The notes under the pieces are model-generated. The model was not told the DNA's origin and did no database searches. It saw nothing but the letters and a program-made list of their open reading frames with translations. This document shows, piece after piece, positions 43,801 through 49,200 of a DNA stretch of 64,000 nucleotides. Position numbers and translations under genes: made by a program. The DNA is from a virus: IMG/VR virus record IMGVR_UViG_3300045885_000299, positions 1 to 64,000 of that record. One strand, given 5' to 3'. Each line of letters opens with the position of its first letter. Position 1 is the stretch's first letter.

Positions 43801-43881
43801 GTCCTTTAGCTGCCCGGCGGCATTGCGCGACTGGTCAATGTAGTCGAGCAGGTCCTTCCAGGGGTCCTGGACTGGCCACAC
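28852..43881 (-). CDS. Giant polyvalent internal virion protein (5009 aa)
   Basis: One uninterrupted frame. Approximate domains: N-terminal about 1-960 of mixed helix/strand; Gly/Pro linker about 980-1070; N6-adenine methylase-like with LLEPAAGVGRF (about 1230) and SNVPFGDF (about 1293); SNF2/DEAD helicase with HEVGFGKT (about 1934), VDEAD (about 2122), ATGTPISNS (about 2173) and a helicase-C block REGRILRQGN (about 2497); two HxT motifs (about 2900 HLTVVYG, 2984 HVTLAYV) of 2H phosphodiesterase type; Pro-rich linker about 3360-3490; coiled coil about 3560-4090; hydrophobic region about 4190-4560; two WxQWDAWLxxW repeats near the C-terminus. Such proteins ride in the capsid and enter with DNA. 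The start is GTG 43881; ribosome site weak. Confidence 0.85.
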   Translation of the reverse strand: MWPVQDPWKDLLDYIDQSRNAAGQLKDQALQQLGESGLGQTVQGAVQSPIVQAVGQGLGFQEIPGAAAIEQQAIQQPETLVQPSAAFNRQEMRFNPQRRLEQAGAEVNRAWQTGEPLQVGAALAGGGVGLAFEGITGVTEATKNVLGDLVNNLYGERAPFLRQVHAEQGPDAAFDAYWRMAQDPNSPLGQGPWNVAARLPLVKGLAEGGPFNFAPEAGVVARVGGAGARAVGAGARGVRAAEVAGNVAGRVLSPGETVFGGAVGLQTAEQKVRNDKANEAEQQLLATNPNATPEERQATRDAAAAAVTPEELALARVVGVTAGVGARPALGATMRAAQRPEVQQALRTRQRAELNLGAFFPGVPEYTPERATELVQRAADEGLGPITRTEAFQDRDEVGTPIGGPEQVHIIGDTGLAIRDIGADEVWLVQWPPDAEGNAKAVMRARDVNEARVKAWNVLQTDIDWRQPVAYEDLDNARKGLLNAADRQPYNPRAFQQALTYMEPSWRRPEPGTEPPAEAPARVLPGQMPLLEEQAAEPAAPLRWELRMQAPRSMRNQALTLVSTLEDAGFDPTISQWPSYDRETPELTTALDAFREAVRKTGQKVPSTPQALVKKAMQYVQRTGGDLAAMTAQAEQLGYDHGLRGSKLIDAHNDPKLLRGGELMRDDRTTEGQAIRQALVRGYERGADERAAGTIALGSPESIEQASQEGRQAALTRQPRTIRQGLLVTEARAERAAWFEAYDLERRRQESDGRPPPEGFLSHFTTEDFTTEFRVRQLADGRFGVTAWNIENRDMGRPDEQIGLEMAYPTQSEAEAAIRRQMGVEEQTDETFAVDAVNRLEQFPGNVVQVEPGEGDLPRQYGGRQLSPRFERALAAIRAEAERRGITLGPWGYSGRFQVMEAYIDAPLEVGQTDWHGATFQRIGGGMSTVVSHEGADMWRTQDDDSTAINAPVSAGWLRERGAHLAPTATDTATRVRETTGDAGRAVSAAERQRAEGAGPGGTEEQRPEVVPGPGPGEGPGAGPGPAGPEVQAAGGQPREIRRPGVDGVGPGSPRGAGAPSPELEPATPGPGVDPARPDVKLGQNYRISDGDAAWQEAASPRERFRANVDAIRRLKALEESRGEPTVEDLQAFARYSGMGDSAFNDAFPRSRKAKPDPEFVALGEELRDLIDPGWRTRAKGVPGSPEWEALATSRLNAMFTSPTVIGHMWQALRRLGIENLSRFNLLEPAAGVGRFLGLIPDQLAPKAAMTAVELDTITGGLLRHLYPQADVYHGMGYQDAPINKGSIDVAISNVPFGDFKVTDVEYLDQPYLRTIHNYFFKKTLDQLRPGGVLAFITSRFTLDGYAEDALKFRQRIAQEGDLLLAVRLPRNTFKDTHVETDIIFLRKREQPLTPEEARRVPWYESNEHTLTTRGGDREATIYRNAYFDANPDHLLGAEHIGRGQFGPNDYQLLHLAGREWDTELPRVLAKLPENVLLPAEVELPTRVDPNVGAEGAYTIQNGQVMVSRSGKLVKQMFHVKDGEARVKAMLQLNDMAHAVLDLQRAGAPDHQVLRAQEALRTAYDKYVRKWRPLNDVTNRRVMGDDPRGFFLRALEEWNDTAKRRWEGAENRKQPITAADLAALKSAMFTRRVMSAGRAVDRAESPKDGLMIALNESGKLDLPRISSLTGHSVADVATDLLNQGVIFLDPKGGAYLEVDAADRHYVLADDYLSGNVRQKLKDAEQAAARNPMYQPNVDALAANQPKDVGPSEILAELGVGWIPETDVNQFVYDLLGNPNSYAYVPMDWYRYLPANASWQMDVRTAPWMDWAKKQRWETDRRSPFDLINDVLNSKQTRVMDKDSDGRSYVNEEATRLAEAKKLEIRDEFKRWVWSDPERAGRLVAFYNENINVFKNREWNGMHLSLDGTNQRIGLYPHQKAAIWRIIQKGVALLAHEVGFGKTYTMAAAAMELRRLGLAKKNLIVTPNSVVPQFAAQFQRLYPQARLLVPTTADFSPERRNVLMARIATGDWDAVIMAQSQFTLLELHPQTTIDLLTGDLNEVIKIAEEYAQENGIDWRPEMEHEGYKGPKNQDRTFKEIRAMIVKTQTQIRDNAARLARYQKERKKGALTFEQLGVDQVFVDEADLYKNLPFVTKMGSIKGLNPGSRALRAQDMFNKVRWLQSKQNGRGVVFATGTPISNSIAELWTMMRYLARPELERQAMQHFDGWAKAYGQAHPSFETTITGENKMLYRFSRFINVPELSSMFQDFADVRMSVDVPEMEALKPRMVGTEKGGERIPVQIRSTDWHKEEQKRLADRAAALDPRDRKTDNMLKITSDARKASLDPTLVGGPDLPNSKLRQAAQRIHEVWRESAADRGAQVVFMDMGTPKEKASVKESDYPDELKRKLQGVTDEDQRTAIVDDYWEEHAEDAQEARDRQVTYEKMKQLLVQRGIPAAEIRFVHEAKNKAALESLFDQVNRGEVRVILGSTEKLGAGVNIQERLAALHHLDTPWRPRDIEQREGRILRQGNIYGPELEKDANGNTVRDASGLPNVADPGRGVRVYTYVTEWPFDAYLWSTVLAKWKAIKALMRREVTERTVEEADEGTMDAATFRMLASGDPWGLRLLQVQDTGKTLRAQKRAWEGQRSQSGWKLNTLPKQIAENTEKLAKAQQDAEALALLPDPTRGTAWNIDGANYSRDDVGQHLAEAVLREMDVIDNSEARASELGALDGWPLHLVAAGMHEGVPGFTLALIGPTETPYFTTFLPKRDAMSGPGLIQRVENARAKVPDNVSLYQREIERATQDLESVQRSLEETAVWPDELRLRANQQAEAMIMARMSNEKWAELDRVPTDEDLEAAIRGELLQDLMDTGTEAAPPPPEPKFSQASTQIDLTGIPSFLEVVGPGLRTEDVIEIEATPHLTVVYGIKPGSEDAIRQAVQDLKPFEIKLGQTRHFPADDNRPESDVVYASVEPNDLLKELRVAIFDAAGDVEGATYPDYVPHVTLAYVKAGAGDRYSGYDHSSFGDPITVDRISLTDTAGNPVEVRFGETPTDVTPGEPTTPAPEPEPVIEPLTQEGRDNAVRTIQDFYVRAFESTRDDPTIVGVAEWSDEQLRGEYGGAKAWLDENPETPSSVTDTPPPLEDAERTVALAQIDVAWDAQQGVLKLKGIFRGKDARPEDLARVERYKQLLAEQGYEVIRETFDDARTVRLVFDKPVVDPRPAWQQTLKEWEVEKTWVRRRVDTIMRPNHRESHRQAIIDAITRGDMDRDLPESQRILADHPDLLKQFDAAEKAEKQPDVNVPPTPGDQPKPTRKPSQEASIPYLRGENDAREGKPRDVPPYYKGPSKAAERKAWEEGYDAFVVTQAAEPEPAPKPAKTPTPQIATGVDGSTTYVLPSFVTNQYRGGESSKPSPSQKPRPDGDEVAEPATEQAKTLEAELETPPVEAPTVEPAAGVPPTPQLPPTAAPTNAGGAAVPPAGPPQGPGAGEPPPPTPPAPPTPPPPPPTGGAENGPLHRVRSGYWHSAMPNAVLEMIDKGWVDYGQVKEVMSHQDWIDEAAKLTGLDTETLARAWRSMDAGRMASDLTALRAGVLQTIREIGQTRSDLDAGLGDQAALSARLEDLSAIYEHLWLGMTRASTEHARALNSLQIHMQLQHLIAAADYWRARADYDGQTRAKLGSLTNGKEGAPLSDTERAELERLRKHLEGIADGKGGYTPDTGVVDEMLDGRGPSVNGKTPLVKTERREPQLETDPDAERTAREVEASLWDQFLDLNEAIMEERRAGNHARADEIASERVEVLSQLAERVYDDLYKQLNREIPFDEDLTAETFHESVRERLRAKAKAQARRMIAEGIHQSISPDEMEGMIRGMPEQKRLDLLTLIGGELGIDAAGRIGPQGVRGQPKWLIQTSAAIQKGMLSTLDRERALNVVQLEQERLKALANGDVRREARLREDRDRELAALELKVRAQIENQVQRTPEDKDLRRMAAGLTSRLRQAIEKSKTDADALTRLYRDPLNARTLNGVDQNLARQLIDLRQQIALARATADPRLDTLQQLHDQVLTELRGKIQDRARKKAERPAVSDTDKARRAEERKLERELEREMLGKGAPEPKDTELREMVRDALKRIDRIIKAQERSPAFLKDAKGLLDNLSELGGYAKRKAEAYQRRVSEAQLMRIFTGPDWKALTEERRAALLKVIDWTDPRSAATLARMMVTPSVWNQVSAIRVASLLSGSSTQLVNTFGNLMMAFAAPIERGAAALGEDILTIRGRRRPREAYYSQMAAEISGLTSGWSKALQDAKVTWATGISTRQMRDLQTQYSGLITWAPFRPLNLVFRTMATVDDFFYSLAHSMSMASEIEGTARRTGRSFGEVRDNILDYPDLLERSARGAERRIFQERLEGWLGGLNSMRANPGVAWLLPFLRTTLNLLRVGAGLTPYGFARAERRRRQGNMALAAEDRGRAIVGTLAMMGIAALTAQGFITGAGPSNDQKRRALREQGWTPWSFKIGDTYVPYQNLMGHWTLPIALAATLVESQSDKVEPGTLDKNTASLFYFVSNFGGVFLQQSGLVAIRDAIQAIQDPEQYWDAFVDNQLSSMVPYRGFLNMFARAMDPMMKDPKSPLDAILMGIPGLSQMVPAKLTAYGEARPHAGPGVWSWTPIRPSAYQADPETAELLRIGAPLVTKPDRKLGERVLTDTEQRALQIDQGTKTRLALKTLFASPGYQDSPDNRKKLMVENAKSLARESALQALGLEAPPEPSTLPAKYRNVTSPTLQAEIDESLRVTSAFSKDPAHAVPPTERQAELASTYSDEDLVNPAYRQAVRAQTTTAAAERGDISRVLSPDAFANLDGPHQQSIVRAGQVKQQTDQMPRYIWNGQAYGTPQQWEQWDAWLAKWRALPNASALKKRYAREGQTLEIMQNQQVLQAQLSSPDYQRWYGVGKSLSDEQWEQLQQIPRYADRRGQAVGTPAQWAQWDAWLKTWNTLPRLDPRRLQTLALARQLKRLVNPAFKRFVKETDYLSVYGTDDLASAA
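39324..39343. repeat. Inverted repeat CGTGAAAC-N4-GTTTCACG
   Basis: Perfect 8-bp arms with a 4-bp spacer inside the giant gene. The half-sites match those of bacterial parS but point outward, so this is not a canonical parS. Similar half-sites occur at 8319-8332, 8384-8392 and 8626-8640. It may be a chance product of VK-type codons. Confidence 0.35.
40689..40937 (-). CDS. Nested overlapping gene inside giant gene (82 aa)
   Basis: In a different minus-strand frame of the Gly/Pro linker of the giant gene lies an 82-aa frame that reads like a true helical protein. It begins MQDEPFQPPSDSELREQALE, continues RDLVQEKDLEQDLDRRVQRC and ends VPAWMAWDQARREVLALLP. The pattern of charged helix, then GxPxWxAWxxARREVLxLLP, resembles small proteins of high-GC mobile elements. 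The giant gene's own codons here use C or G at third positions in only about 13 of the first 40, against a high value elsewhere. This suggests the linker is shaped by the second frame. Start ATG 40937; ribosome site weak (GGGTG). Confidence 0.6.
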   Translation of the reverse strand: MQDEPFQPPSDSELREQALEGLKSNDPRSYRDLVQEKDLEQDLDRRVQRCKRLVGNLERSGVPAWMAWDQARREVLALLPQS

Positions 43882-43890
43882 GGGTTTTTC

Positions 43891-44610
43891 TTAGGCCTGG
43901 GCGACGATGATGACGCTCACGTCAGTCTCGACGGCGTTCGACAGCAGCTTCCAGTACGGCCAGCCAACGACACTGGAGGGCAGCTGGCACGCCCAGTTCT
44001 TGTTCGCCGGGATGGTGACCAGGGCCGTGCCGGCGTACAGCGGACGGTACTGGCCGTTGAGCGTGCTGCTGACCAGGAAGCTGAGCGAGGTGCCCTGGAA
44101 GTTGGCCGGCAGGATGATGCCGCACGTCCCGAAACCGCGGCTGTCGAACGGTTCGCTGGTCGTCACCCCGCCTGGCGGAGCCACGGCCGGCGTGAGCGTG
44201 ACCTGGATCGAGGCACCGCTGTTGGGCAGCGTGCCGCCGCTGCTGCTCAGCGTGACGGGGTAGCTGAACACGCCGCCGCTGCTCGAGGGCGCACCCGATA
44301 CCGTGTACACGGCGAAGCGCGAGTAGTCGGTCGCCTGCTCCAGGCGGATCGAGTCGCCGGCCTTGATGGTCGCCTGCGAGGTCGTGGTGTCGGTGCCGTC
44401 GCCGGTCAGCGAGTGAATCTGCAGCTGCGTCGCGGTCGCCCAATCGCGCGAGTTGGTCCGGACCTGACCGCTGGCCGGTGGCGGGGCCTGCGTATTCCAG
44501 TTCCAGAACGCGCTGGTGGCGTATTGGGCCGCTTCCATCACCATTGCCTTGTTCTGATCCAGGAACAGCTTGGTGGACTGCGTATAGGCGCGGGTCAGTT
44601 CCATCGACAT
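43891..44610 (-). CDS. Putative virion protein (239 aa)
   Basis: The N-terminal helix (MSMELTRAYTQSTKLFLDQN) is followed by a strand-rich, Ser/Thr/Gly-rich body. Its start is 26 nt after late element copy A and its stop is 10 bp before the giant gene. A head or internal-core protein is likely. The start could be ATG 44610 or 44604. Confidence 0.65.
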   Translation of the reverse strand: MSMELTRAYTQSTKLFLDQNKAMVMEAAQYATSAFWNWNTQAPPPASGQVRTNSRDWATATQLQIHSLTGDGTDTTTSQATIKAGDSIRLEQATDYSRFAVYTVSGAPSSSGGVFSYPVTLSSSGGTLPNSGASIQVTLTPAVAPPGGVTTSEPFDSRGFGTCGIILPANFQGTSLSFLVSSTLNGQYRPLYAGTALVTIPANKNWACQLPSSVVGWPYWKLLSNAVETDVSVIIVAQA

Positions 44611-44635
44611 GGCAGTGGCCACACGTTCGAGCGCC

Positions 44636-44663
44636 AAGCGCCAGCGGCCAACGCCGCTGCCCC
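44636..44663 (-). promoter_or_regulatory. Late intergenic element, copy A
   Basis: Minus strand GGCAG, CGGCG, TTGG, CCG, CTGGCGCTT. It would start the transcript of the 239-aa gene and the giant gene. Confidence 0.65.
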
Positions 44664-44666
44664 GCC

Positions 44667-44879
44667 TTACTCAGTAAAGATCCTTCCCAGCAGTTGGAAC
44701 ACCTGCAGGATGACCAGCACCAGCACGACCGCCGAGACCACTGCTATGGCCAGCGTAGTCAGTCTGGCTTCCCAATGGTCCTGGTAGACGGCGCGCTTAC
44801 GTGCGATCTGGATCGAGACGCTGAACTCGAGCCCGACCGATGAACGCCGTTCGTCGGGGTCTTGTGGCTTGTCCTGCAC
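44667..44879 (-). CDS. Single-span membrane protein, holin candidate (70 aa)
   Basis: A charged N-terminal half is followed by one strongly hydrophobic segment (about 41-65, LTTLAIAVVSAVVLVLVILQVFQLL) and a short tail. Size and layout fit a small holin or a pore/ejection component. The start is GTG 44879 with GGGAAG six bases upstream. It precedes the late element of the giant gene. Confidence 0.65.
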   Translation of the reverse strand: MQDKPQDPDERRSSVGLEFSVSIQIARKRAVYQDHWEARLTTLAIAVVSAVVLVLVILQVFQLLGRIFTE

Positions 44880-44910
44880 TCACAGCTTCCCGACAATGAC
44901 CATCCCGTGT

Positions 44911-45471
44911 CTAGAGCCTGCCCACTACCGCGAGCCCATTCCAGGTGCCCCACTCCGCGGCCTCGTCGGCGCTCAGCACCTGGCCGACACCTTTCCAGGA
45001 CGGGGCGGGGTTGGCCAGGGCGATCACGCCGGGGCCCAGCGTGCGCGCGCCGGTGTGGTGATACCAGCGTGCGCCGTTCATCTGGAGCGGGTAGGCGCCG
45101 GCCCACGCCAGAATGTCCTGGCGGGTGAGGTACTGGCGGCGCACGGCGATGTAGCCCAGGCTGGCGAACATCGTCTCGAGGTCGAACATGTCCGCCCTGG
45201 CCAGCCCATAGTCGGGCGAGATGGCGCCGTAGTACGTCGCCGCGCGCAGCGCATCGACCACGTCCCATTCGGTCCACGGCCGCCCCAGCCGATCGTCGCC
45301 CAACGCATTAAGCAGCCACGCACTCGAGGCCGCTGAGCAGGTCCAATCGGCCTGCTGGATAACCGCCGGCTCGGTCGGGTCGTACTCGATCGCTGGTTGC
45401 GGCGGCTCGGGATCGGGCGGAAACGGCTCGCGCGGTGTGTGCCGCCAGACTGGCGTCCACCAGGCGGGCAT
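44911..45471 (-). CDS. C39/papain-like cysteine peptidase candidate (186 aa)
   Basis: QADWTCSAASSAWLLN (about 40-55) places a Cys at the start of a helix, as in papain-like peptidases. WYHHTGARTLGPGVIALANP (about 137-156) supplies the His. The Asp/Asn is probably in the C-terminal part. Could be a head maturation or cell-wall enzyme. Neighbours are virion genes. The assignment is by pattern only. Confidence 0.6.
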   Translation of the reverse strand: MPAWWTPVWRHTPREPFPPDPEPPQPAIEYDPTEPAVIQQADWTCSAASSAWLLNALGDDRLGRPWTEWDVVDALRAATYYGAISPDYGLARADMFDLETMFASLGYIAVRRQYLTRQDILAWAGAYPLQMNGARWYHHTGARTLGPGVIALANPAPSWKGVGQVLSADEAAEWGTWNGLAVVGRL

Positions 45472-45707
45472 TAGAGTGGGTCGTTGGCCAGGTGCGGCCC
45501 GTTGTCCGCGGAGTATTCGATCACCGCGCCGGACGCGAACGCGCGTTGCACCACGCCGGCGGCGATCTGGATGGCGTCGCTGATCGGCGGGCCCAGGTAC
45601 TGCGGCGGGTCGGCCGACTTGAGCGACCGCCAGTAGCGGTAGGTCGGGTCGTCAACGGACGTCCAGTATTGCCCCCACACGATGTGGTCCAGTTGGCTTC
45701 CGCTCAT
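45471..45707 (-). CDS. Hypothetical virion-region protein (78 aa)
   Basis: Starts MSGSQLDHIVWGQYWTSVD; aromatic and strand-rich. ATG 45707 overlaps the stop of the preceding gene. Unrecognised. Confidence 0.6.
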   Translation of the reverse strand: MSGSQLDHIVWGQYWTSVDDPTYRYWRSLKSADPPQYLGPPISDAIQIAAGVVQRAFASGAVIEYSADNGPHLANDPL

Positions 45708-45907
45708 CGCTTGAACTCCGCTTGCCAGAACTTGCGCCCGATGCGCCGCACAAAGAGCAGATGGGTCAGAAACGCCCGGTCCTCGGTGGCCAGCTTGCAC
45801 AGAGCGCAGCGCCGTCCCGTCTCGGGGTCACACGTGCAGTTGCGCGCGATCGCCCGCTCGAGATCGGCGGCTTCCTGCTCGGTCGACTCGATAATCACCA
45901 CACTCAC
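45704..45907 (-). CDS. Small zinc-ribbon-like protein (67 aa)
   Basis: CTCDPETGRRCALCK (about 27-41) is a four-Cys cluster on a helical protein. GTG 45907 overlaps the upstream stop (GTGA). Function unknown. Confidence 0.65.
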   Translation of the reverse strand: MSVVIIESTEQEAADLERAIARNCTCDPETGRRCALCKLATEDRAFLTHLLFVRRIGRKFWQAEFKR

Positions 45908-46263
45908 TCGGTGTCGCCCCAGGTCTCGAGCGTGTCGGGCACGGGCCCACCTGGCAGCAACTCGAACGCGGCACTCATGGGAAAACCCCATGCGGACGGA
46001 AAGACGGTGACCAGCCGTTGCTCGCGGTCCGAGCACACGCTGCAGCGGTAGGCCATGTGGCGCATGGTGTTGGCGAGCCACTGCGCATAGGTGACCACCG
46101 GGCGGTTCTGATCCTTCGGCCACCAGCACGTGCGACAGCCGACCCACACGAAGTCGGGCTCGAGCACGGCGGCCAGGACCTGATCCACCATCTCGTCCGC
46201 CAATTCGTCGGCGTCAGGCGGGCTGGCCAGGACCTCCATCAGCGGCCGCCCCTGCTCGGTCAT
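45904..46263 (-). CDS. Zinc-binding hypothetical protein (119 aa)
   Basis: CRTC (about 43-46) and CSVC (about 74-77) form a four-Cys site between helices. ATG 46263 overlaps the stop of the 1452-aa gene (ATGA), so it is coupled to it. Function unknown. Confidence 0.65.
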   Translation of the reverse strand: MTEQGRPLMEVLASPPDADELADEMVDQVLAAVLEPDFVWVGCRTCWWPKDQNRPVVTYAQWLANTMRHMAYRCSVCSDREQRLVTVFPSAWGFPMSAAFELLPGGPVPDTLETWGDTE

Positions 46264-49200
46264 GCCGCGTAAGCCGTGCGCGCCTCAGTTGGCTGCCAGC
46301 GCCGCTGCTCCTTCTCGAGCCAGTCGCTCACCGGCATGAACAGCTCGGCCTCGTTGCTGTACTGAGCCTTGGTGGTCGGGCTGGCGACGTCGTAGCCGAG
46401 CCGCGAGACGTTGCGCGGCGCCCACCCGCTGAGCCCGGTCGGCGCCTGCTGATTGGTCTGCCGCCAGGCGCCCAGCATGGCGTCAGCCCACGGCCGCCAC
46501 GGCACGCCCGCGCTCTCCATGCCGTAACGCATGGCCGACTGACCGAACGGACCCAGGTTGGTGAACTCGTCGGCGCTGGGCGGGCTCGGCCAGCCGCTCT
46601 CCATGCCCTCGTACTGCTGATCGACGTTGGCGTAGTCCGACCAGTCGCCCGCGCCCGAGCCGACCAGGTCCTCCCACCCGAGCGCCTTCTGCGAGTACGC
46701 GCCCGACGTCGCGCCCGGCACGGCGTCCTGCCAGCTGCCGCTGGTCGGGCTCTGCGCCGGCCCGGTGATGTTCTGGAGCAGCTGCGCGGACTGCTGCGAC
46801 TGTGGCGGTGGCCACCCGAACCCGCCGGAGGCCTCCGGCGAGCCCAGGTCGCCGGGCGCGGGTGAACGCCCGGTCAACCGCGAAATCCACGGACTGCCCG
46901 CGGCCGTGCGGCCCCAGGTGGCGAGCACGTTGGAGCGGCCGGTGATGCCGGCCACGTCGCGCTCGGCCTGTGCCCGCTGTTTGGCCAGCTCGGCGGCCGC
47001 GGCTTGCGCGCTCTCCTGGAGCTTGAGGTTCCAGCCGCCTTCGGTGTCGGCCTGCGCCGGGTTGTAGCGCGGCTGGTAGGAGACCAGGTTGCCGTCCGCG
47101 TCGTAGACGAACTCCCAGCCATTCTGGCTCTGCGTCGTGAACGGTCCGCGCGCGCGCTGCGCCGCGGCCGGATTGGTGGTGCCTGGTGCGGTCGAAACGT
47201 TGCCGCCGGTGGTGCGCGCATAGGCATCCACGACCGATTCGCCACCGGGCCAGCCGGCGTTACGCAGCTCCTGCTCCATCTGCGCTTCGGTGCGCGCGCC
47301 GTTCTTGGTCTGATAGACGCGGCTCGAGCTGCTCGCATTCGCCGTGGGCGTGGCCGCGGCCGCAGTGGACGTCGCGGCGGGCGCCGTGGGCTGCGCGGCC
47401 GTGCCCTGGCCCGCCAGTCCTTCGGCGCTCTGGCTGGCGGTGCCATCCGGCGCCTGCGTCGCCATGCCGGTGTCCTCGTACACGGCTGATGACTCATCGC
47501 CACCCCAGGTGGTCTTGCGGATCACGCGGCCGCCGTCCGCGTAGTAGACGACTTCTTCACCCTCGCCCTGGCCGGAGCCGAACGCCCACGGATCGCCGCC
47601 GCCGGCGCCGATCGGCGTGTTGGCCCAGCCAGTCATATTGGTCGGGTACTGGTCGTCCGGTGCCGACAGCGCCCACGGGTTGCTGGGCGCCCGTGGCGGG
47701 CCGTAGCCCCAGCCCTCGCCCTGGCCGGAGCCTGGATTCAACTCGTCCTGTGGCATGCCTTCCATGTCGGGCATTCCTCCCAGCACGTCGCCCACGCCCG
47801 GCAGGGCATTCGGGTCGGTGAAATCGCCGTTCTGGCCGCGCACGCGGTAGTCCAGGTGGGCGCCGGTGGATGCTCCGGTGCTGCCCACCTGGCCTACCGG
47901 CTGGCCAGCCTGGACGGGGTCGCCAACCTGCACGTTGGCGTCCGCCAGGTGGTTCAGCTCGTGGCTCTGTCCGGCCTCATCCTGGATGACCACGGACAGC
48001 CCGAGATCGCCGCGCTCGCCGACGTAGACCACGGTGCCGGTGACGGGCGCCTGCGCCGGCGTGCCTTCGGCCGCCTGGTAGTCGACGCCCTTGTGATAGG
48101 GCGTCTCGTTGGACACCGGCTCACCGAACTGGTTGCCCTGGCCGACCACGGCCTCGGGCGGCACCGGGCTCATCGAGCCGCCTGGTGGCGGTACGGGCGG
48201 CTGGCCGAGCTGCGGGCCGGCACCGAGCGCCGCCAGGTCCTCCATCGGGTCACCCTGGCCCGAGCCGAAGTCCCACTCGCCCCCGCCAGCTGGACCGTGC
48301 CATGTGCCGCTGTTCGGGTCCCAATAGGTGCCGTCCGGACGGACCCAGGTGCGGCGGGTGTCGTCCCACTGCTCACCTTGCGGGTGCGCCACGCGCTCCA
48401 TCACGTTGCGGCCGTCGTTGGGCACGCTGGAGCGGCCGCCAAAGAGATTGCCGGCCGCGTTACCAATGTCGTCCCACGACCACGGCATGCTCGGCCAGCC
48501 GCCGCCCTGGCTGCCGCCTGGATACATGTAGCCGCGCGGATAGGCCCCGGAAATCGAGTTGGAGCCAGTGGGTGAGGCGGTCGGCGTGGCCGCCGGTGGC
48601 GTGGGCGCGGCCGCGTTGTAGCCGACGTCGGCGCTGTACGGGTCGCTGGCCGGCTCGTAGGTCCACGAGTCGTCGCTCCATTGGGTGTCTTTCCACCACT
48701 GGCCGTCGTCGTGCTGCTGGACGGTGCTGGTGACCGGCGTCTTGCCCGCGCCGCCGGCCGCGGCGCCGCCGGCCGTGCCGCCCTGCTGGCTCGGGTACAT
48801 GTAGCCACGCGGGAAACCGCCGCTGATCGAGCCGCTGACCAGGGGCGGCGCCGTGAACTGGCGCGAGCGATCGGTGCCGGGCGGATACATGGCGCCATAC
48901 GGGAAGCCGCCGCTGATCGAGCCGCTGACCAGGGGCGGGGCCGTGAACGTGCGCGGACCGCCCTGACCGCCGGCCGGTTGCCCGCCCGGTGAGGCCGGAT
49001 TCATGGCCGCGTCGGCGGCGTAGGGGTCACTGGCCGGGGTCGGGAGGCTGCCTGGCGGGAAGTCGACGTCGAGATTGCCGACCGGCTGGGCGGGAGTGGG
49101 CAGGCTGCCTGGCGGGAAGTCGACGTCGAGATTGCCGACCGGCTGGCTGGGCGTCGGGCTGTTTGGCGCGGCCGTCACGTCGCTCGCGCCGATCGCCGAT

